16,779 nt of DNA from Entophlyctis helioformis. Its lineage: Eukaryota > Chytridiomycota > Chytridiomycetes > Chytridiales > Chytriomycetaceae. The notes beneath the pieces are model-generated. The model was given only the letters and a program-made list of their open reading frames with translations, made no database searches and was not told where the DNA came from. Shown one piece after another: positions 1-8,562 of the stretch; position 1 is the first letter of the stretch; each line of letters starts with the position of its first letter. The stretch lies in the NCBI GenBank assembly GCA_025526915.1, contig JAHLKH010000367.1, positions 1 to 16,779 on the forward strand, read 5' to 3'. The position numbers and the translations under genes are program-made.

Positions 1-52
1 GCCTGGAAGACCAGATCAGCCGGCGATTGATCACATTCATTCCAGGCAACGG

Positions 53-1500
53 TCAGAAAGAGAGCAAGAGCTCGATGACGTCAGCATGGCCATTGCGGAT
101 AGCCAGTGTGAGTGCATCTGGCGTGCACCCCTCGGTGCGATTGGAATGCAGCCACTGCACCACAGCGGCGTGTCCATTCTCGGCCGCCCAGTCCATCGCG
201 CGGGTCGTGCATCCCTCGCTGCGGTTGGCGTGCAGCCACATGACCACATCCAGATGCCCGTCCATTGCCGCCCAGTCCATTGCCCGAGCGGTGCACCTAG
301 CGTGTTCGGGACGGTTGGCATGCAGCCACTGCACAACAGCCAGATGCCCGGATCCAGCCGCCATGTCCATGGTGTCGCTCGAGCATCCTTCTGTACGATG
401 AGCGTGCAGCCACTGCACGACAGCCAGATGGCCACGCACGGCTGCGCGATGCATGGCCTCGGCCGTGCACCCCTCTGTGCGGTGCTCGTGCAGATACACC
501 ACCACATCCAAGTGGCCGCCCTCAGCTGCATATGCCATCGCGTCGACTGAGCATGCGGTGCTGCCCGCCTCGTGCAGCATCTGGAGAACATCAAGATGGC
601 CTCCCTTCGCGGCCAGATCCATGGCGAGCAAGTGTCCGCCGTATTCGGTGATGGCCTGGTGGAACTGTGCCAGATCGACTGCAGCTGCTGGTGCAGCCGA
701 CAGGGTCGAGCTGGTGGACACTGGCGGGCAAGGCGATGTTGCAAGGTGGCGCAGCAGAGCCGTGTGTCCAAACTGGATGGCCATCCAGCCAAGCGCAATC
801 GGATTGCGACAGATCGAGCAGGTCCAGCCAGCAGTTCCGCATCGCAATGTGCCTGAGGTCAAGGCCAATCGAGCTGCCCAGCTCCGCCGAATACTGGTTC
901 ATCTCGTTGTCGAGATCGCTGACGAGATCGCCTGCACAATCGTTATCGCGAGCAGCGAGCTGGCGGGAGTTGATTGCCCGGCCTGCGTCTGGTGGTGAGA
1001 TTGAGAAGGCGGAAAGTGCTGAGGGTTGTGCTGGTTGTGCTGAGCGGGGAAGCGGACACACAGCCGATGGAACATGGATCGCGACCGCACGAGCAGCATG
1101 TCGATGGTTGCCAATGTCTGCAGCACTGGGTGTGGCCCCCGTCTTGGCGAGCGGTAACGATGTTGGTGTGTTTGCCACCCTTGCCGGGACAGCTACGCTG
1201 CCAGCAGACTGTGCGTGCCCCGCGAGCATGGCCGTCATCGCCTGCAACCAGCGAGATGTTGGGCAGAGTGGCCAGATCGCCGGGCCAGTCAAGCGCAAAC
1301 GCATCCAGCCAGATGCCGTGTACAGTCGCGATGGACAGACGGCTTGGTGGACCGAGCATGCCGTTGATGAAGCGAGTCAGCAGGCCAACGAACGTGAAGA
1401 TGTGCAACCGCAGCTCCATGGGCAGTCTGTCCCACTCGCTGCGGCCTTGAGGCGGCTGTGCGCCGTCGATGGGTCGATTGACTGTTGCAAGTGGCGGCAT
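53..1500 (-). CDS. F-box-like/ankyrin-repeat protein, frame-disrupted copy (possible pseudogene)
   Basis: Paralogue of the intact plus-strand gene at 2044-3765. The ATG at 1500 opens a frame with an F-box-like segment (WDRLPMELRLHIF, then GLLTRFINGMLG), a match to the WTDALKMDWQGDLALLP region of the paralogue, and NISLVAGDDG near 1230-1260. The matching sequence then resumes in another frame (LVRSRSMFHRLCVRFP, about 1050-1100), moves to a third (MNQYSAEL... RHIAMRNCWLDLLDL, about 820-910), and returns near 800-815 for six or so ankyrin units (GHLDVVMWLH, EGCTTRAMDWAA) ending at the stop 53-55. The last two shifts look like single-base changes. The first sits in roughly 90 nt of extra sequence that could be an intron. 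The C-terminus is shorter than in the paralogue. Ankyrin repeats bind proteins, and an F-box would suggest a substrate adaptor of SCF ubiquitin ligases; this is family knowledge only. It may be a decaying duplicate or a working gene with assembly indels. Confidence 0.7.
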
Positions 1501-1668
1501 TCGTGCCGTGTTGAAACAATATGAGATCAGCGGGGGAGAGCGTTCAGCGTCTGTCGATCTGTTGAGCAGGACAGACAACGCAGACGACAACGCACACGGA
1601 CAGCGCAGGCGGGAGGTGCAAAAGGAGAGCCAGAGTGTCCCGAGGTGCAGCAAAATGGCAGGCAGGGC

Positions 1669-1672
1669 AAAA
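1669..1672 (-). terminator. RNA polymerase III terminator of tRNA-Thr
   Basis: A run of four T on the minus strand begins 7 nt past the tRNA discriminator base. T4 is the minimal Pol III stop signal. Confidence 0.6.
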
Positions 1673-1679
1673 GGAAGCG

Positions 1680-1752
1680 TGCCTCCTAGGTGATTTGAAC
1701 ACCTGACCTCTTGCTTACTAGGCAAGCGCTACTACCACTGAGCTAAGGAGGC
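1680..1752 (-). tRNA. tRNA-Thr, anticodon AGU
   Basis: Read on the minus strand, this folds as a complete cloverleaf. The acceptor stem GCCTCCT/AGGAGGC has seven pairs and the discriminator is A (position 1680). The D-arm is GCTC...TAGC with one mismatch. The anticodon arm is CTTGC-CTAGTAA-GCAAG, putting AGT at positions 34-36, and the T-arm is AGGTG-TTCAAAT-CACCT. The anticodon AGU (A34 normally becomes inosine) decodes ACU/ACC threonine codons. There is no intron and the 3' CCA is not encoded, as usual in eukaryotes. It lies between the two divergent ankyrin genes and is followed by a T4 terminator. Confidence 0.95.
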
Positions 1753-2043
1753 TACTCTTGTTCGATTTTCACGCCACATTCAACAAGTACAAAAAATGCT
1801 TAAACATCATTGCACATTATCACAGAGTCACCGCACACAAACACACAGCCAGCCAACCTCGGGCAATCTGTGAGTGGCTGCATCTGCTCCGCCCCGTATC
1901 CCGCCTTCGATCCCCACCAGCCTGCACACCACGTCCAGCCACACAGTGCACGATGGCGGGGCATGCCTTGCCGTTGGACATTCACGTGCTTGGTGGAGTG
2001 GCTCTTGTCGTCACAACCACAAAGCGAGCAAGCGGCTGTGACG

Positions 2044-3765
2044 ATGACGACAGTGCGACAAAGTACAGGCAACGCAGACGCAGCAGCAACAGCAGTCGGC
2101 AACGACCATGTGCGCCGTCTGCAGATCCTGCTGCAGGGCACAGTCGAGCAGCTGGTTGCCCTTGGCCGCACCGACATTGTGCTGGCTGTCGTCGAGCAGG
2201 TCGTTGGAGCAAGTGGCGGCCTTGCCGTCGAGCCAGACCAGCCAGACCAGCCAGGACAGCCAGGGCAGCAACGACAGCCGCAAGAGCAGCCGCCAGCCAA
2301 GCGACTCAGGACAGCAGCAGCAGCAGCAGCGACTGCCCAGCCAAGCGTGCCTCGCTATGTGGTGCCGCCTGCCACCGGTAGCCTCGCCTTTGGCAGCAGC
2401 CACTGGGACGCCAAGCCCATCGAGATCCACGCCATGATCCTCAAGGCAGCCGGCCCTCTCACTCGCTTCCTGTGCGGCCTGCTCGGGGACAAGCGCCGCA
2501 TCGACGAAGTGACCAAGCTGCAGCTGTGGACCGATGCACTCAAGATGGACTGGCAGGGCGATCTGGCGCTGCTGCCGGACGTCGAGCTGTCGGCCAACAA
2601 CGGACTGTTGCTCGCACACTCTCGCTCCATGTACGACCGTCTCTGCGAGCGCTTTCCTCAGCACACTGAACCCTTCTGGTCAGGCTCAGACACACTCAAC
2701 AACAGCTATGACATACCACCCCATTACGATAGCTGGGACAGCCGCCGGCTGATTCTCATTCCCATGTGGCACGGCTGGTACGACCTGGTTGACTTCAAGT
2801 ATCCGATCACACTCGCTCGCATGGCCATACGCTATGGGTGCCTCGATCTGCTCGAGCATCTCGACATCACGTACAACACTCTGCAAGACTGGATGGCCAA
2901 GCACGATCCGGCAAGCGAGTACTGGCATGGAGCAGTGGATCAAGCAGCTCGATACGGGCAACTCGATGTTGTGATGTACCTGTTTGTGGCAGGTGTCACG
3001 GGATGCACGACTGCTGCGATGGACTCTGCTGCTGAAAATGGTCATCTGCATGTCGTCAAGTGGCTTCACGAGCACAGGGCAGAAGGGTGCACGGCCAATG
3101 CCATGGATTGCGCAGCCATCAACGGCCATCTATATGTTGTCAAGTGGCTTCACGAGAACAGGACGGAAGGATGCACCAAGATGGCGATGGACCGGGCGGC
3201 TCGAAATGGCCACCTGCATGTCGTCATCTGGCTCCACGCCAACCGGACGGAAGGATGCACAACGTGGGCGATGGACTGGGCAGCTGGCAACGGTCAATTG
3301 CACGTGATCAAGTGGCTGCACGACAACAGGAGAGAAGGATACACGAATCATGCGATGGACTGGGCGGCGATGGACGGGCATCTGGATGTGGTGATCTGGT
3401 TCCACGAGGTTCGCGGTGAAGAGTGCACGCCAATCGCACTGGATGCCGCCATCAACAATGGCCGCATGAACGTCGTCAAGTACATGCACTCCAAGGGCAG
3501 CCGCGCATCAAACGACGTCATTGATCGTATGCCTGAGATTGGCAACGCCGAGATGCTGCAGTACTTGGTGGATAACGGGTACAGCTTTGAACCCAAAACA
3601 CTCAGCCGAGCCAAAACAGCCGCCATTGCCAACATTCTCCTCGGCAGCCTTACGATGGACCGCGCACTGACGCTGCTTGCCCGAGCGAAGCAAGGCGAAG
3701 GCACCAAGCTCACCATCAAGCGGCTCGAGTCGGCCATCAAGAAACTGCAAAAGCCGCGCAAGTGA
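2044..3765 (+). CDS. F-box-like/ankyrin-repeat protein, intact
   Basis: Single-exon protein of 573 aa from the ATG at 2044. An in-frame ATG at 1963 would add 27 residues, and nothing upstream of it in this frame starts with ATG. The N-terminus has a helix-like segment (HVRRLQILLQGTVEQLVALG), a Pro/Gln linker (EPDQPDQPGQPGQ), a basic patch PAKRLR and a poly-Ala run near residues 85-98. From about residue 120 there is a degenerate F-box-like segment (WDAKPIEIHAMIL, AGPLTRFLCGLLG). A family-specific middle region follows, then about seven ankyrin units of exactly 28 residues near residues 304-482, with the pattern NGHL-VVKWLHE-R-EGCT--AMD-AA. The C-terminus is Lys/Arg-rich. It is a likely protein-binding adaptor, perhaps in ubiquitin ligation; this is inference from the fold, and no partner can be named. 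The divergent paralogue lies beyond the tRNA gene. Confidence 0.85.
   Translation: MTTVRQSTGNADAAATAVGNDHVRRLQILLQGTVEQLVALGRTDIVLAVVEQVVGASGGLAVEPDQPDQPGQPGQQRQPQEQPPAKRLRTAAAAAATAQPSVPRYVVPPATGSLAFGSSHWDAKPIEIHAMILKAAGPLTRFLCGLLGDKRRIDEVTKLQLWTDALKMDWQGDLALLPDVELSANNGLLLAHSRSMYDRLCERFPQHTEPFWSGSDTLNNSYDIPPHYDSWDSRRLILIPMWHGWYDLVDFKYPITLARMAIRYGCLDLLEHLDITYNTLQDWMAKHDPASEYWHGAVDQAARYGQLDVVMYLFVAGVTGCTTAAMDSAAENGHLHVVKWLHEHRAEGCTANAMDCAAINGHLYVVKWLHENRTEGCTKMAMDRAARNGHLHVVIWLHANRTEGCTTWAMDWAAGNGQLHVIKWLHDNRREGYTNHAMDWAAMDGHLDVVIWFHEVRGEECTPIALDAAINNGRMNVVKYMHSKGSRASNDVIDRMPEIGNAEMLQYLVDNGYSFEPKTLSRAKTAAIANILLGSLTMDRALTLLARAKQGEGTKLTIKRLESAIKKLQKPRK
2953..3456 (+). repeat. Six in-phase 84-bp ankyrin-coding repeats
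   Basis: Units begin at 2953, 3037, 3121, 3205, 3289 and 3373, exactly 84 nt (28 codons) apart with no indels. A degenerate seventh starts at 3457. Conserved codons spell NGHL, VV-WLH, EGCT and AMD-AA. The minus-strand paralogue carries a similar array at roughly 60-560. Confidence 0.85.
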
Positions 3766-4204
3766 TGACTGGATAGCCAAGACTCGCTGTTGGAATGAAG
3801 ATGCGATTGCTGCACTTGTCCTCGCATGGATGCCACGACCTGCACCGCGTCTGCCAATGTTGCAAGTCACCTTGAACAGTGAGCCTCGCAGTCTCCCCTG
3901 AAGGACTCGTCCAGCAAGCGAGCGCTGTCCCATATCCGTGCTGTCGCCTGCGTTGCCGTCGTCGTTGTTTGGCTCGTTGTTGCTTGTGTGCAGTTGGGCG
4001 GCAAGTGCAGCAGCGTCCGGGTTTGGCATGGTGCGTTGTTGCTGTGCACTTCGCAAGGGCTCTCTAGATCGGCCAATCACAGCGATTCCACCAGGATTGA
4101 CCAATCACAGCGATTCCACCAGGATCAACCAATCAGGAATATTCCACCAGGAGTCGACTGATCTTCACCTCAACCAGCTCAACCAGCACAACCAGCACGC
4201 AGCC
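3766..4204. other. Intergenic region between the ankyrin gene and TIM9
   Basis: This 439-bp stretch holds the 3' flank of the ankyrin gene and, in its last 135 bp, the CCAAT repeat promoter of TIM9. No canonical AATAAA was seen. An open minus-strand segment at 3871-4029 begins with an ATG in a good CACCATG context and could be a short coding exon of 53 codons ending at AAG|GTGACT. No continuation or family was recognised, so it is not called as a gene. Confidence 0.6.
4073..4156 (+). promoter_or_regulatory. Three tandem 28-bp repeats with CCAAT boxes, TIM9 promoter
   Basis: CCAAT occurs at 4073, 4101 and 4129, each starting a 28-bp unit. Units 1 and 2 share CCAATCACAGCGATTCCACC and differ only near their ends. 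Unit 3 begins CCAATCAGGAAT and keeps the ATTCCACCAGGA part. The array ends about 48 bp before the TIM9 ATG. CCAAT is the site of the HAP/NF-Y complex, which in fungi often drives mitochondrial genes, so binding here is a reasonable inference. Confidence 0.7.
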
Positions 4205-4649
4205 ATGGACCCCGACCTGCTCAACTCCCTGTCGTACAACGAGCAGCAGCAGCTCATGGCCTCGCTGCAGGACCATGAGGCGACCAACTCCATCAACATG
4301 AACACATACGTCATCGAGCACTGCTTCAACGCCTGCATCACCGACTTTACCTCCAAGGCCGTGTCCAAGAAGGAGGTCCGTGCTCTGCATGCCTTCTGCA
4401 CTTGCCTTCTGCACTCTTGCTGTGCGCTGCTGACGCTGTGCATGGACGGATGGGCTGTGGATGACTGGCTGGCTGGATGGCTGGCTGGCTGGACGGCTCG
4501 ACGACTGGATGGCTGGATGGCTGGCTGCTTAGGAGGTCTGCCTGGGCCGCTGTGTCGACAAGTTCACCAACTACACCCGGAGACTCACGCTGCGTTTCCA
4601 AGAGAACCAGGCAACGCTGGGCGAGAAGTTCCAAGGTCCAGACGCATAG
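4205..4649 (+). CDS. TIM9: Mitochondrial intermembrane-space chaperone Tim9
   Basis: Two exons, 4205-4375 and 4533-4649, give a 95-aa protein, close to the usual 85-95 aa. Both twin CX3C motifs of small Tim proteins are present: C40-FNA-C44 in exon 1 and C60-LGR-C64 in exon 2, separated by 15 residues as in Tim9. The C-terminal RLTLRFQENQATLGEKF is the Tim9 signature. Tim9 pairs with Tim10 in a hexamer that escorts hydrophobic precursors across the intermembrane space to TIM22 or the outer-membrane SAM complex; the cysteines form two disulfides. The intron (4376-4532, GTCCGT...TTAG, 157 nt, phase 0) carries a GGCTGGAT-type simple repeat. The start context is GCAGCCATGG. There are no frame breaks. 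Confidence 0.93.
4459..4529 (+). repeat. TGGCTGGA-type simple repeat in the TIM9 intron
   Basis: Imperfect tandem copies of TGGCTGGA/TGGCTGGC fill most of the 3' half of the intron, up to the TGCTTAG acceptor. Confidence 0.7.
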
Positions 4650-4906
4650 GCGGTTTGGACGCCGTTTTGGGGGAGCCTTGCTGCTGTCGCATCGGTGCGA
4701 TTGCATGCGCTGCCAATGAAGATCCAACCATACACTAGGGGTGGACTCTCGCATTGCACTCGCATAGCACTCGCGCAGCACTGGGACCGCTCTGCAGCCA
4801 CTCTGGATATGCCGGAGCATGCAGATGTGCGATGCGCATCTATTTCAGCCATGCATGCCTTGCAGATTGTTTCCTAAAAGTCAGATCGCATCTTGCCAAG
4901 CCAACA

Positions 4907-6513
4907 ATGCTCGGTAAGACTCAGTGACGCGGTTGTTTGTTGTCAAAGGGGCAGCCCCAGCAACCCGACAGCAGCGACAAGAGGGGCTGGGTCTACAACA
5001 TGCGCTCAGCGACGGCCTGCTCTGTCTGCAGTCTCTTGCTGGCCATGAACGCTAGCGCTGTGTTGTCGCGCGTGCCAGACACTGCCGATGCAGCACTGGT
5101 AGCTGCAAACACATCCGCATCCAGTATGCCCCGTCATCCACCTGCATCGCGTGGCTAACCCGTCGTTTGACTCCTGCCCTCTTGGTCTGCTTGGTTATTG
5201 ACAGCACAACACCACGACGCCTTGGACGCGCCAGTCAGCAACGAGCAGCCGGTCAAGGACGCAACAGCACGCGCTGGAAACTCCATCGCTTGCGTCAGAC
5301 CCCATCATGACGACATGGCTCGCAAGCACGATGAGAGCTCCGAATTCCGAACCCGTGGCCCGAGCCGTGAGTCGAATCGCGTCAGTGGAAACGCGCTCCC
5401 GTTGATGTTGTCTGACATGCGATACGAAGACTTTCTCGACCATCTTGGGTTCATTGCTCAGCAGTTGAGCTGCAACGACACCATCGATCCTGTCTGCGAG
5501 CCCGGCACCAGCTACCATGGCCGCAACGACTACAACACTTGCAGCAACGATATTCATTACCCGTATCACCAGGAACGGCGCGATCTACTGCCACCACCAC
5601 CGCCGCCACCACCACCAGAGGAGCAATGTCTTCCAGTGCGCACATCTGCCGCTGGCCTTGTTGGCATTGAAGACAGACCCATGATTGCAGCATCCGCAGT
5701 GCGATCAACACCCGTCCACCTGCCGCCCATGAAGATCCCTCACGACCATACGCACACATACCACGCTTATCCCTACATGCATCCGCATCCGCACCCACAC
5801 CCACACTACACGAATCCGCATCCGCAGACAGACTTCCAGCGCGGGTATCAGCTGAACCCTATCCACGCACACACGTCTCGAGACGCCAGCTCAACGGGCA
5901 GCCACTACGACGCTTATCGAGACATCCAGCCACACCAGCACCCACACCAGCAGTGCGAGCACCAGCCAACACACTGCACGAAACGGAAGCGTACGAACAC
6001 CTCGAGCTACGCGACAACAACAGCAGCACGAGGAGAAGAAGGAGAAAGAAGAGCCGACGTTCAGCACGACAAGACAGCCGCCAGCCACGCCGCAGAGGGA
6101 TTGTCGGAATCGGCAGGCGATCGATCGGCCAGCATGTCCGTCTGTTCAGGGGACGCCGCCGACCAAGATGCCGTCAGTCGCCGCAAGCAGTTTCTTGAGC
6201 GTAACCGTGTTGCTGGTACGGTGCTCTCTCTGTCTTACTCCTCCCCAAACCATGTACTGTTGGCCACGACTGACACGCGTTCGTGGGATTGCGGACAACA
6301 GCGTCCAAGTGCAGGCAGAAGAAGAAGGAGTGGATGCAGGGGCTGGAGGCTCGGTCGACAGAGATTTTCCAACACAATGTGCGGCTGGAGGCGCAGTTGG
6401 GCAGGCTGCAGGACGAGGTCGCCATGCTGCGGCACACGCTCGGTGCTCTTGTGCAGCGATGCACGTGCCAAGCGACTGAGCGGCCACTCGGTGCACAGCA
6501 GGGGCAAGAGTAG
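4907..6513 (+). CDS. ATF/CREB-type bZIP transcription factor
   Basis: The bZIP domain is rebuilt by splicing 5205-6215 to 6302-6513 (intron 6216-6301, GTACGG...ACAG, phase 1). The join restores the basic region RRKQFLERNRVAASKCRQKK near residues 328-347, followed by a zipper with L, I, L, L, L, L at strict seven-residue spacing. The N-RxxAAxKCR form is typical of ATF/CREB (fungal Atf1-like) factors binding TGACGTCA-type sites. Before it lies a 320-residue low-complexity region with poly-Pro and His/Pro runs (HPHPHPHPH). The start is proposed as a 7-nt coding exon ATGCTCG (4907-4913), followed by the strong donor GTAAGA, a CTAAC branch site near 5154 and the acceptor TTGACAG at 5204, all in phase (total 409 aa). 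If that exon is wrong, the first in-frame ATG is at 5315. It may be a stress-response regulator; targets are unknown. Confidence 0.85.
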
Positions 6514-6761
6514 CAACGCGTGCTCTCGGACGCGGCCCGGCACAACCTGAGCTGAGTGGTTGCGTGCAGCGGCAGAGACGGCATGGGCAATGCGTTTCCC
6601 GATGGGCGAGCCAGTGAATGAAGGGATCCGGCAGCCATTGAATATCACAGATTCATTCCAGTGCCTGCAGGCCTCCATGTATCTAGGCCGTTGCTGTCAT
6701 GCCAGCAAACGGAGGCGAGAGCGATGACGGCTGCTGCAGGGGTCCGCACAACGGGGGACGC

Positions 6762-7607
6762 TTAACGGGACTGTGGCAATCAAGCAAGCAGCGAGACGAG
6801 TTAGCATTCAAGAAGAGTCGCACGATATCCAGCGCAGCCAGCCAGCCGGCCGGCCGTTGTCCAAGTCGCCTGGCTGCATCTGCGAATCCAGCATCCGGTT
6901 GATGGCGAGGCGCAGTTGGCAAGAGTCCAGAATGTGCGACTGTGTGTGCTGCTGCTGCTTCTGCTGCTCCTTCTGCTGCTTCTGTAGAATTTTTTGTTGC
7001 AACAGGCAATTGGTGCAGACAGTGGTGGTGGTGGTGGTGGTGGTCGTGTTGGCGGCTGCTGCTGTTGCTGGACTGGTGAAGAGCGTACGGCGAGCGGCTG
7101 CTGGAAGTGTTCTGGCTGGCAGGCTGACAAGCAGGTCAGACTGATTGGGCAGCAGCGAGACCAACGCACCTTGATGAAGCCGATGTCGGCAGCGTAGTCA
7201 CGGAAGCACTGACGGCAGATGTCGAGGTTGTACTTGCGGATGAGACCGGCCTGGTGGGCACAGACGCGGCTGGAGAGCGCAGCGCAAGAGTGCGGCAGGA
7301 GAGCAGGGAGGCGAGTGAGCACGCAGCCGAGAGTGGGCCGTTCAAGCCAAGCCAAGCCGAGCCAACAAGCCAACGAGCCAAGCCAATGAGCCAAGCCGGC
7401 CGCTTTGATTCTATTCTGATTCTGCCGTGGCCGTTGGCGGCAAGTGGGCAGGCGTTGCAGGCGTCGCAGGCTTGGCTACTGGCAGGCTTGGCTTGGCTAC
7501 TGGGCAGGCGTTGCAGGCTTGGCAGCAGCACAAGCAGAGACTTACCACTGGCGAGAGCCCTTGCCGTACTTGCGGGGGTGAGAGTACCAGAGGTTAGCGC
7601 TGCCCAT
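6762..7607 (-). CDS. RPS29: 40S ribosomal protein uS14 (S29)
   Basis: Three exons on the minus strand, 7607-7546, 7269-7170 and 6770-6762, encode exactly 56 aa, the normal length of eukaryotic uS14. The start is [20 protein letters not shown]. The four zinc ligands are C21, C24, C39 and C42, with [25 protein letters not shown] between and after them, and the end is KSR. The protein sits in the head of the 40S subunit near the decoding side. Intron 1 (7270-7545) starts GTAAGT. Intron 2 (6771-7169, 399 nt) starts GTGCGT and has a perfect TGCTAAC branch site before its CCACAG acceptor. The last exon is only TCC CGT TAA. The introns contain TGG/ACC and CAG simple repeats. No snoRNA boxes were noticed in them. 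There are no frame breaks. Confidence 0.95.
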
Positions 7608-7732
7608 GTTGTGCGAGTGAAGTGAGTGAAGGTGGAGGGAAAGTGTTCGCCCGCCCGCTCGCCCACGGCCCGCTCTCGCTCCCGCTCCCGGCCCTCGCCC
7701 GGCGCAGAAGAAAAATCGGCGACTTTTGCGTG

Positions 7733-7737
7733 ATTGG
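7733..7737 (-). promoter_or_regulatory. CCAAT box upstream of RPS29
   Basis: ATTGG on the plus strand reads CCAAT in the direction of RPS29, about 125 bp upstream of its ATG, in the context AGCCAATCA. It is a plausible NF-Y/HAP site. Confidence 0.45.
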
Positions 7738-7756
7738 CTGCCGTTGCTCGCCGTGC

Positions 7757-7766
7757 GTCACGTGAC
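7757..7766. promoter_or_regulatory. GTCACGTGAC palindrome (E-box, Cbf1-type site)
   Basis: A perfect 10-bp palindrome with the CACGTG core lies 150 bp upstream of the RPS29 ATG. TCACGTGA is a bHLH (Cbf1/USF) site found in promoters of many fungal housekeeping genes. The function here is inferred. Confidence 0.5.
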
Positions 7767-8025
7767 ATCAGCTGATGGCCACAGCACGACCACTGCACGG
7801 CACTGCACGGCCCTGCACAGCACCGCACGCCACTGCATGCTGCCAGCCCGTTCCCGTTCCCGTTCCCGTCCCCGCATTCGCACTCGCACTGCTCACTCTC
7901 CTCCTCCTCCTGCCATTCGCTCCAACAACCAGCACGATCGCTTTGCGCTTGTGGAATCTGTCCGACTGCCGATCTGGCAAACGCGTTTCCTCGTCTGTGG
8001 CGTCTGCGTGACCCTCCAGGTGCTG

Positions 8026-8033
8026 CATAAAAG
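8026..8033 (+). promoter_or_regulatory. TATA-like element CATAAAAG
   Basis: The only A/T-rich TATA-like motif in the intergenic region. It lies 530 bp upstream of the proposed start of the nucleotidyltransferase, which would imply a long or spliced leader. Confidence 0.25.
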
Positions 8034-8464
8034 GTGGCGGGCAGCTGGCTTGCATGAATTCACAATGCAACGAACGCGGACACAGCGGCACGTTTGTTTG
8101 GCAAGTCTGGGTTTTGGCGGTCGCCCTCGGCCTTGTCCCTGTCTGGCTCAACTGTTTACAAGTTTTACTTCAACAAGCTCGCAGACGGGTGTCACAAGCG
8201 TGAGTGCGGCACAGCGACAAACAACAGCATAAAGCTACCGCAGCCTCTGCAACCGGCCGTCGCGTTCCCGTTGGACGCTTAGCTGCCAACCAAGCCCAAC
8301 GAACCAGGCGCCACCAACCAGACGCAAACCGACATTGTTTCCCCCACTCAGTCGCCCTCCCGCTATCTCGACTCGCTGCCACCTTCTACAGACGTATCCG
8401 ACTTGAACGGTCCAAGAACACGCTTCGGCTTGTCCGACTCCTTGCCGTGCCAGAGTTCGGCAGG

Positions 8465-8493
8465 CACCATCCAGCACCATCCAGCACCATCCA
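8465..8493 (+). repeat. Three tandem CACCATCCAG 10-bp repeats
   Basis: CACCATCCAG occurs at 8465 and 8475 and, as CACCATCCA, at 8485, in the probable leader about 70 bp before the ATG at 8563. Confidence 0.7.
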
Positions 8494-8562
8494 AGGCTCT
8501 GCAAGTAGCCGCTGCATTCACCCCAGCTGGACAGCACTGCGGCACTCCCTCACACGCCAGAC

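Larger units (their letters stand above)
7608..8562. other. Divergent intergenic region, RPS29 / nucleotidyltransferase
   Basis: This 955-bp region separates two divergent starts. Near RPS29 it is CT/GC-rich and contains an inverted CCAAT box and a GTCACGTGAC palindrome. At about 7785-7845 there are loose CTGCACGGC-like repeats, then CCCGTT repeats at about 7848-7872. Further right are a CATAAAAG element (8026-8033), a GTGAGT donor-like site near 8200 that could mark a 5'-UTR intron, and three CACCATCCAG repeats (8465-8493). Short open frames here (for example from the ATG at 8065) look like leader ORFs; no family was recognised. Confidence 0.6.

Noticed and set aside
27..550. Long plus-strand open frames opposite the minus-strand ankyrin repeats
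   Set aside because: They are antisense shadows of the 84-nt repeat. The minus frame has clear ankyrin residues and the plus frame resembles nothing known.
1810..2043. N-terminal extension of the plus-strand ankyrin protein to 1810
   Set aside because: The codon at 1810 is TTG, not ATG. The extension has no family-like sequence and comes within 60 bp of the tRNA gene.
2953..3456. Regular repeat array that could suggest CRISPR or satellite DNA
   Set aside because: The unit is 84 nt, in coding phase, and encodes ankyrin residues. There are no spacers.
4914..4948. 35-nt intron at the 5' end of the bZIP gene
   Set aside because: It is much shorter than any other intron here, and the downstream frame stops before joining the bZIP exon. 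The 4914-5204 intron fits better.
6808..7164. Minus-strand open frame with Thr and Gln runs after RPS29 exon 2
   Set aside because: It is intron 2 of RPS29. Splicing to 6770-6762 gives the exact uS14 C-terminus, and the runs are ACC and CAG microsatellites.
6771..7545. Possible intronic snoRNA in RPS29
   Set aside because: No convincing C box (RTGATGA) with paired D box was found on the transcribed strand.
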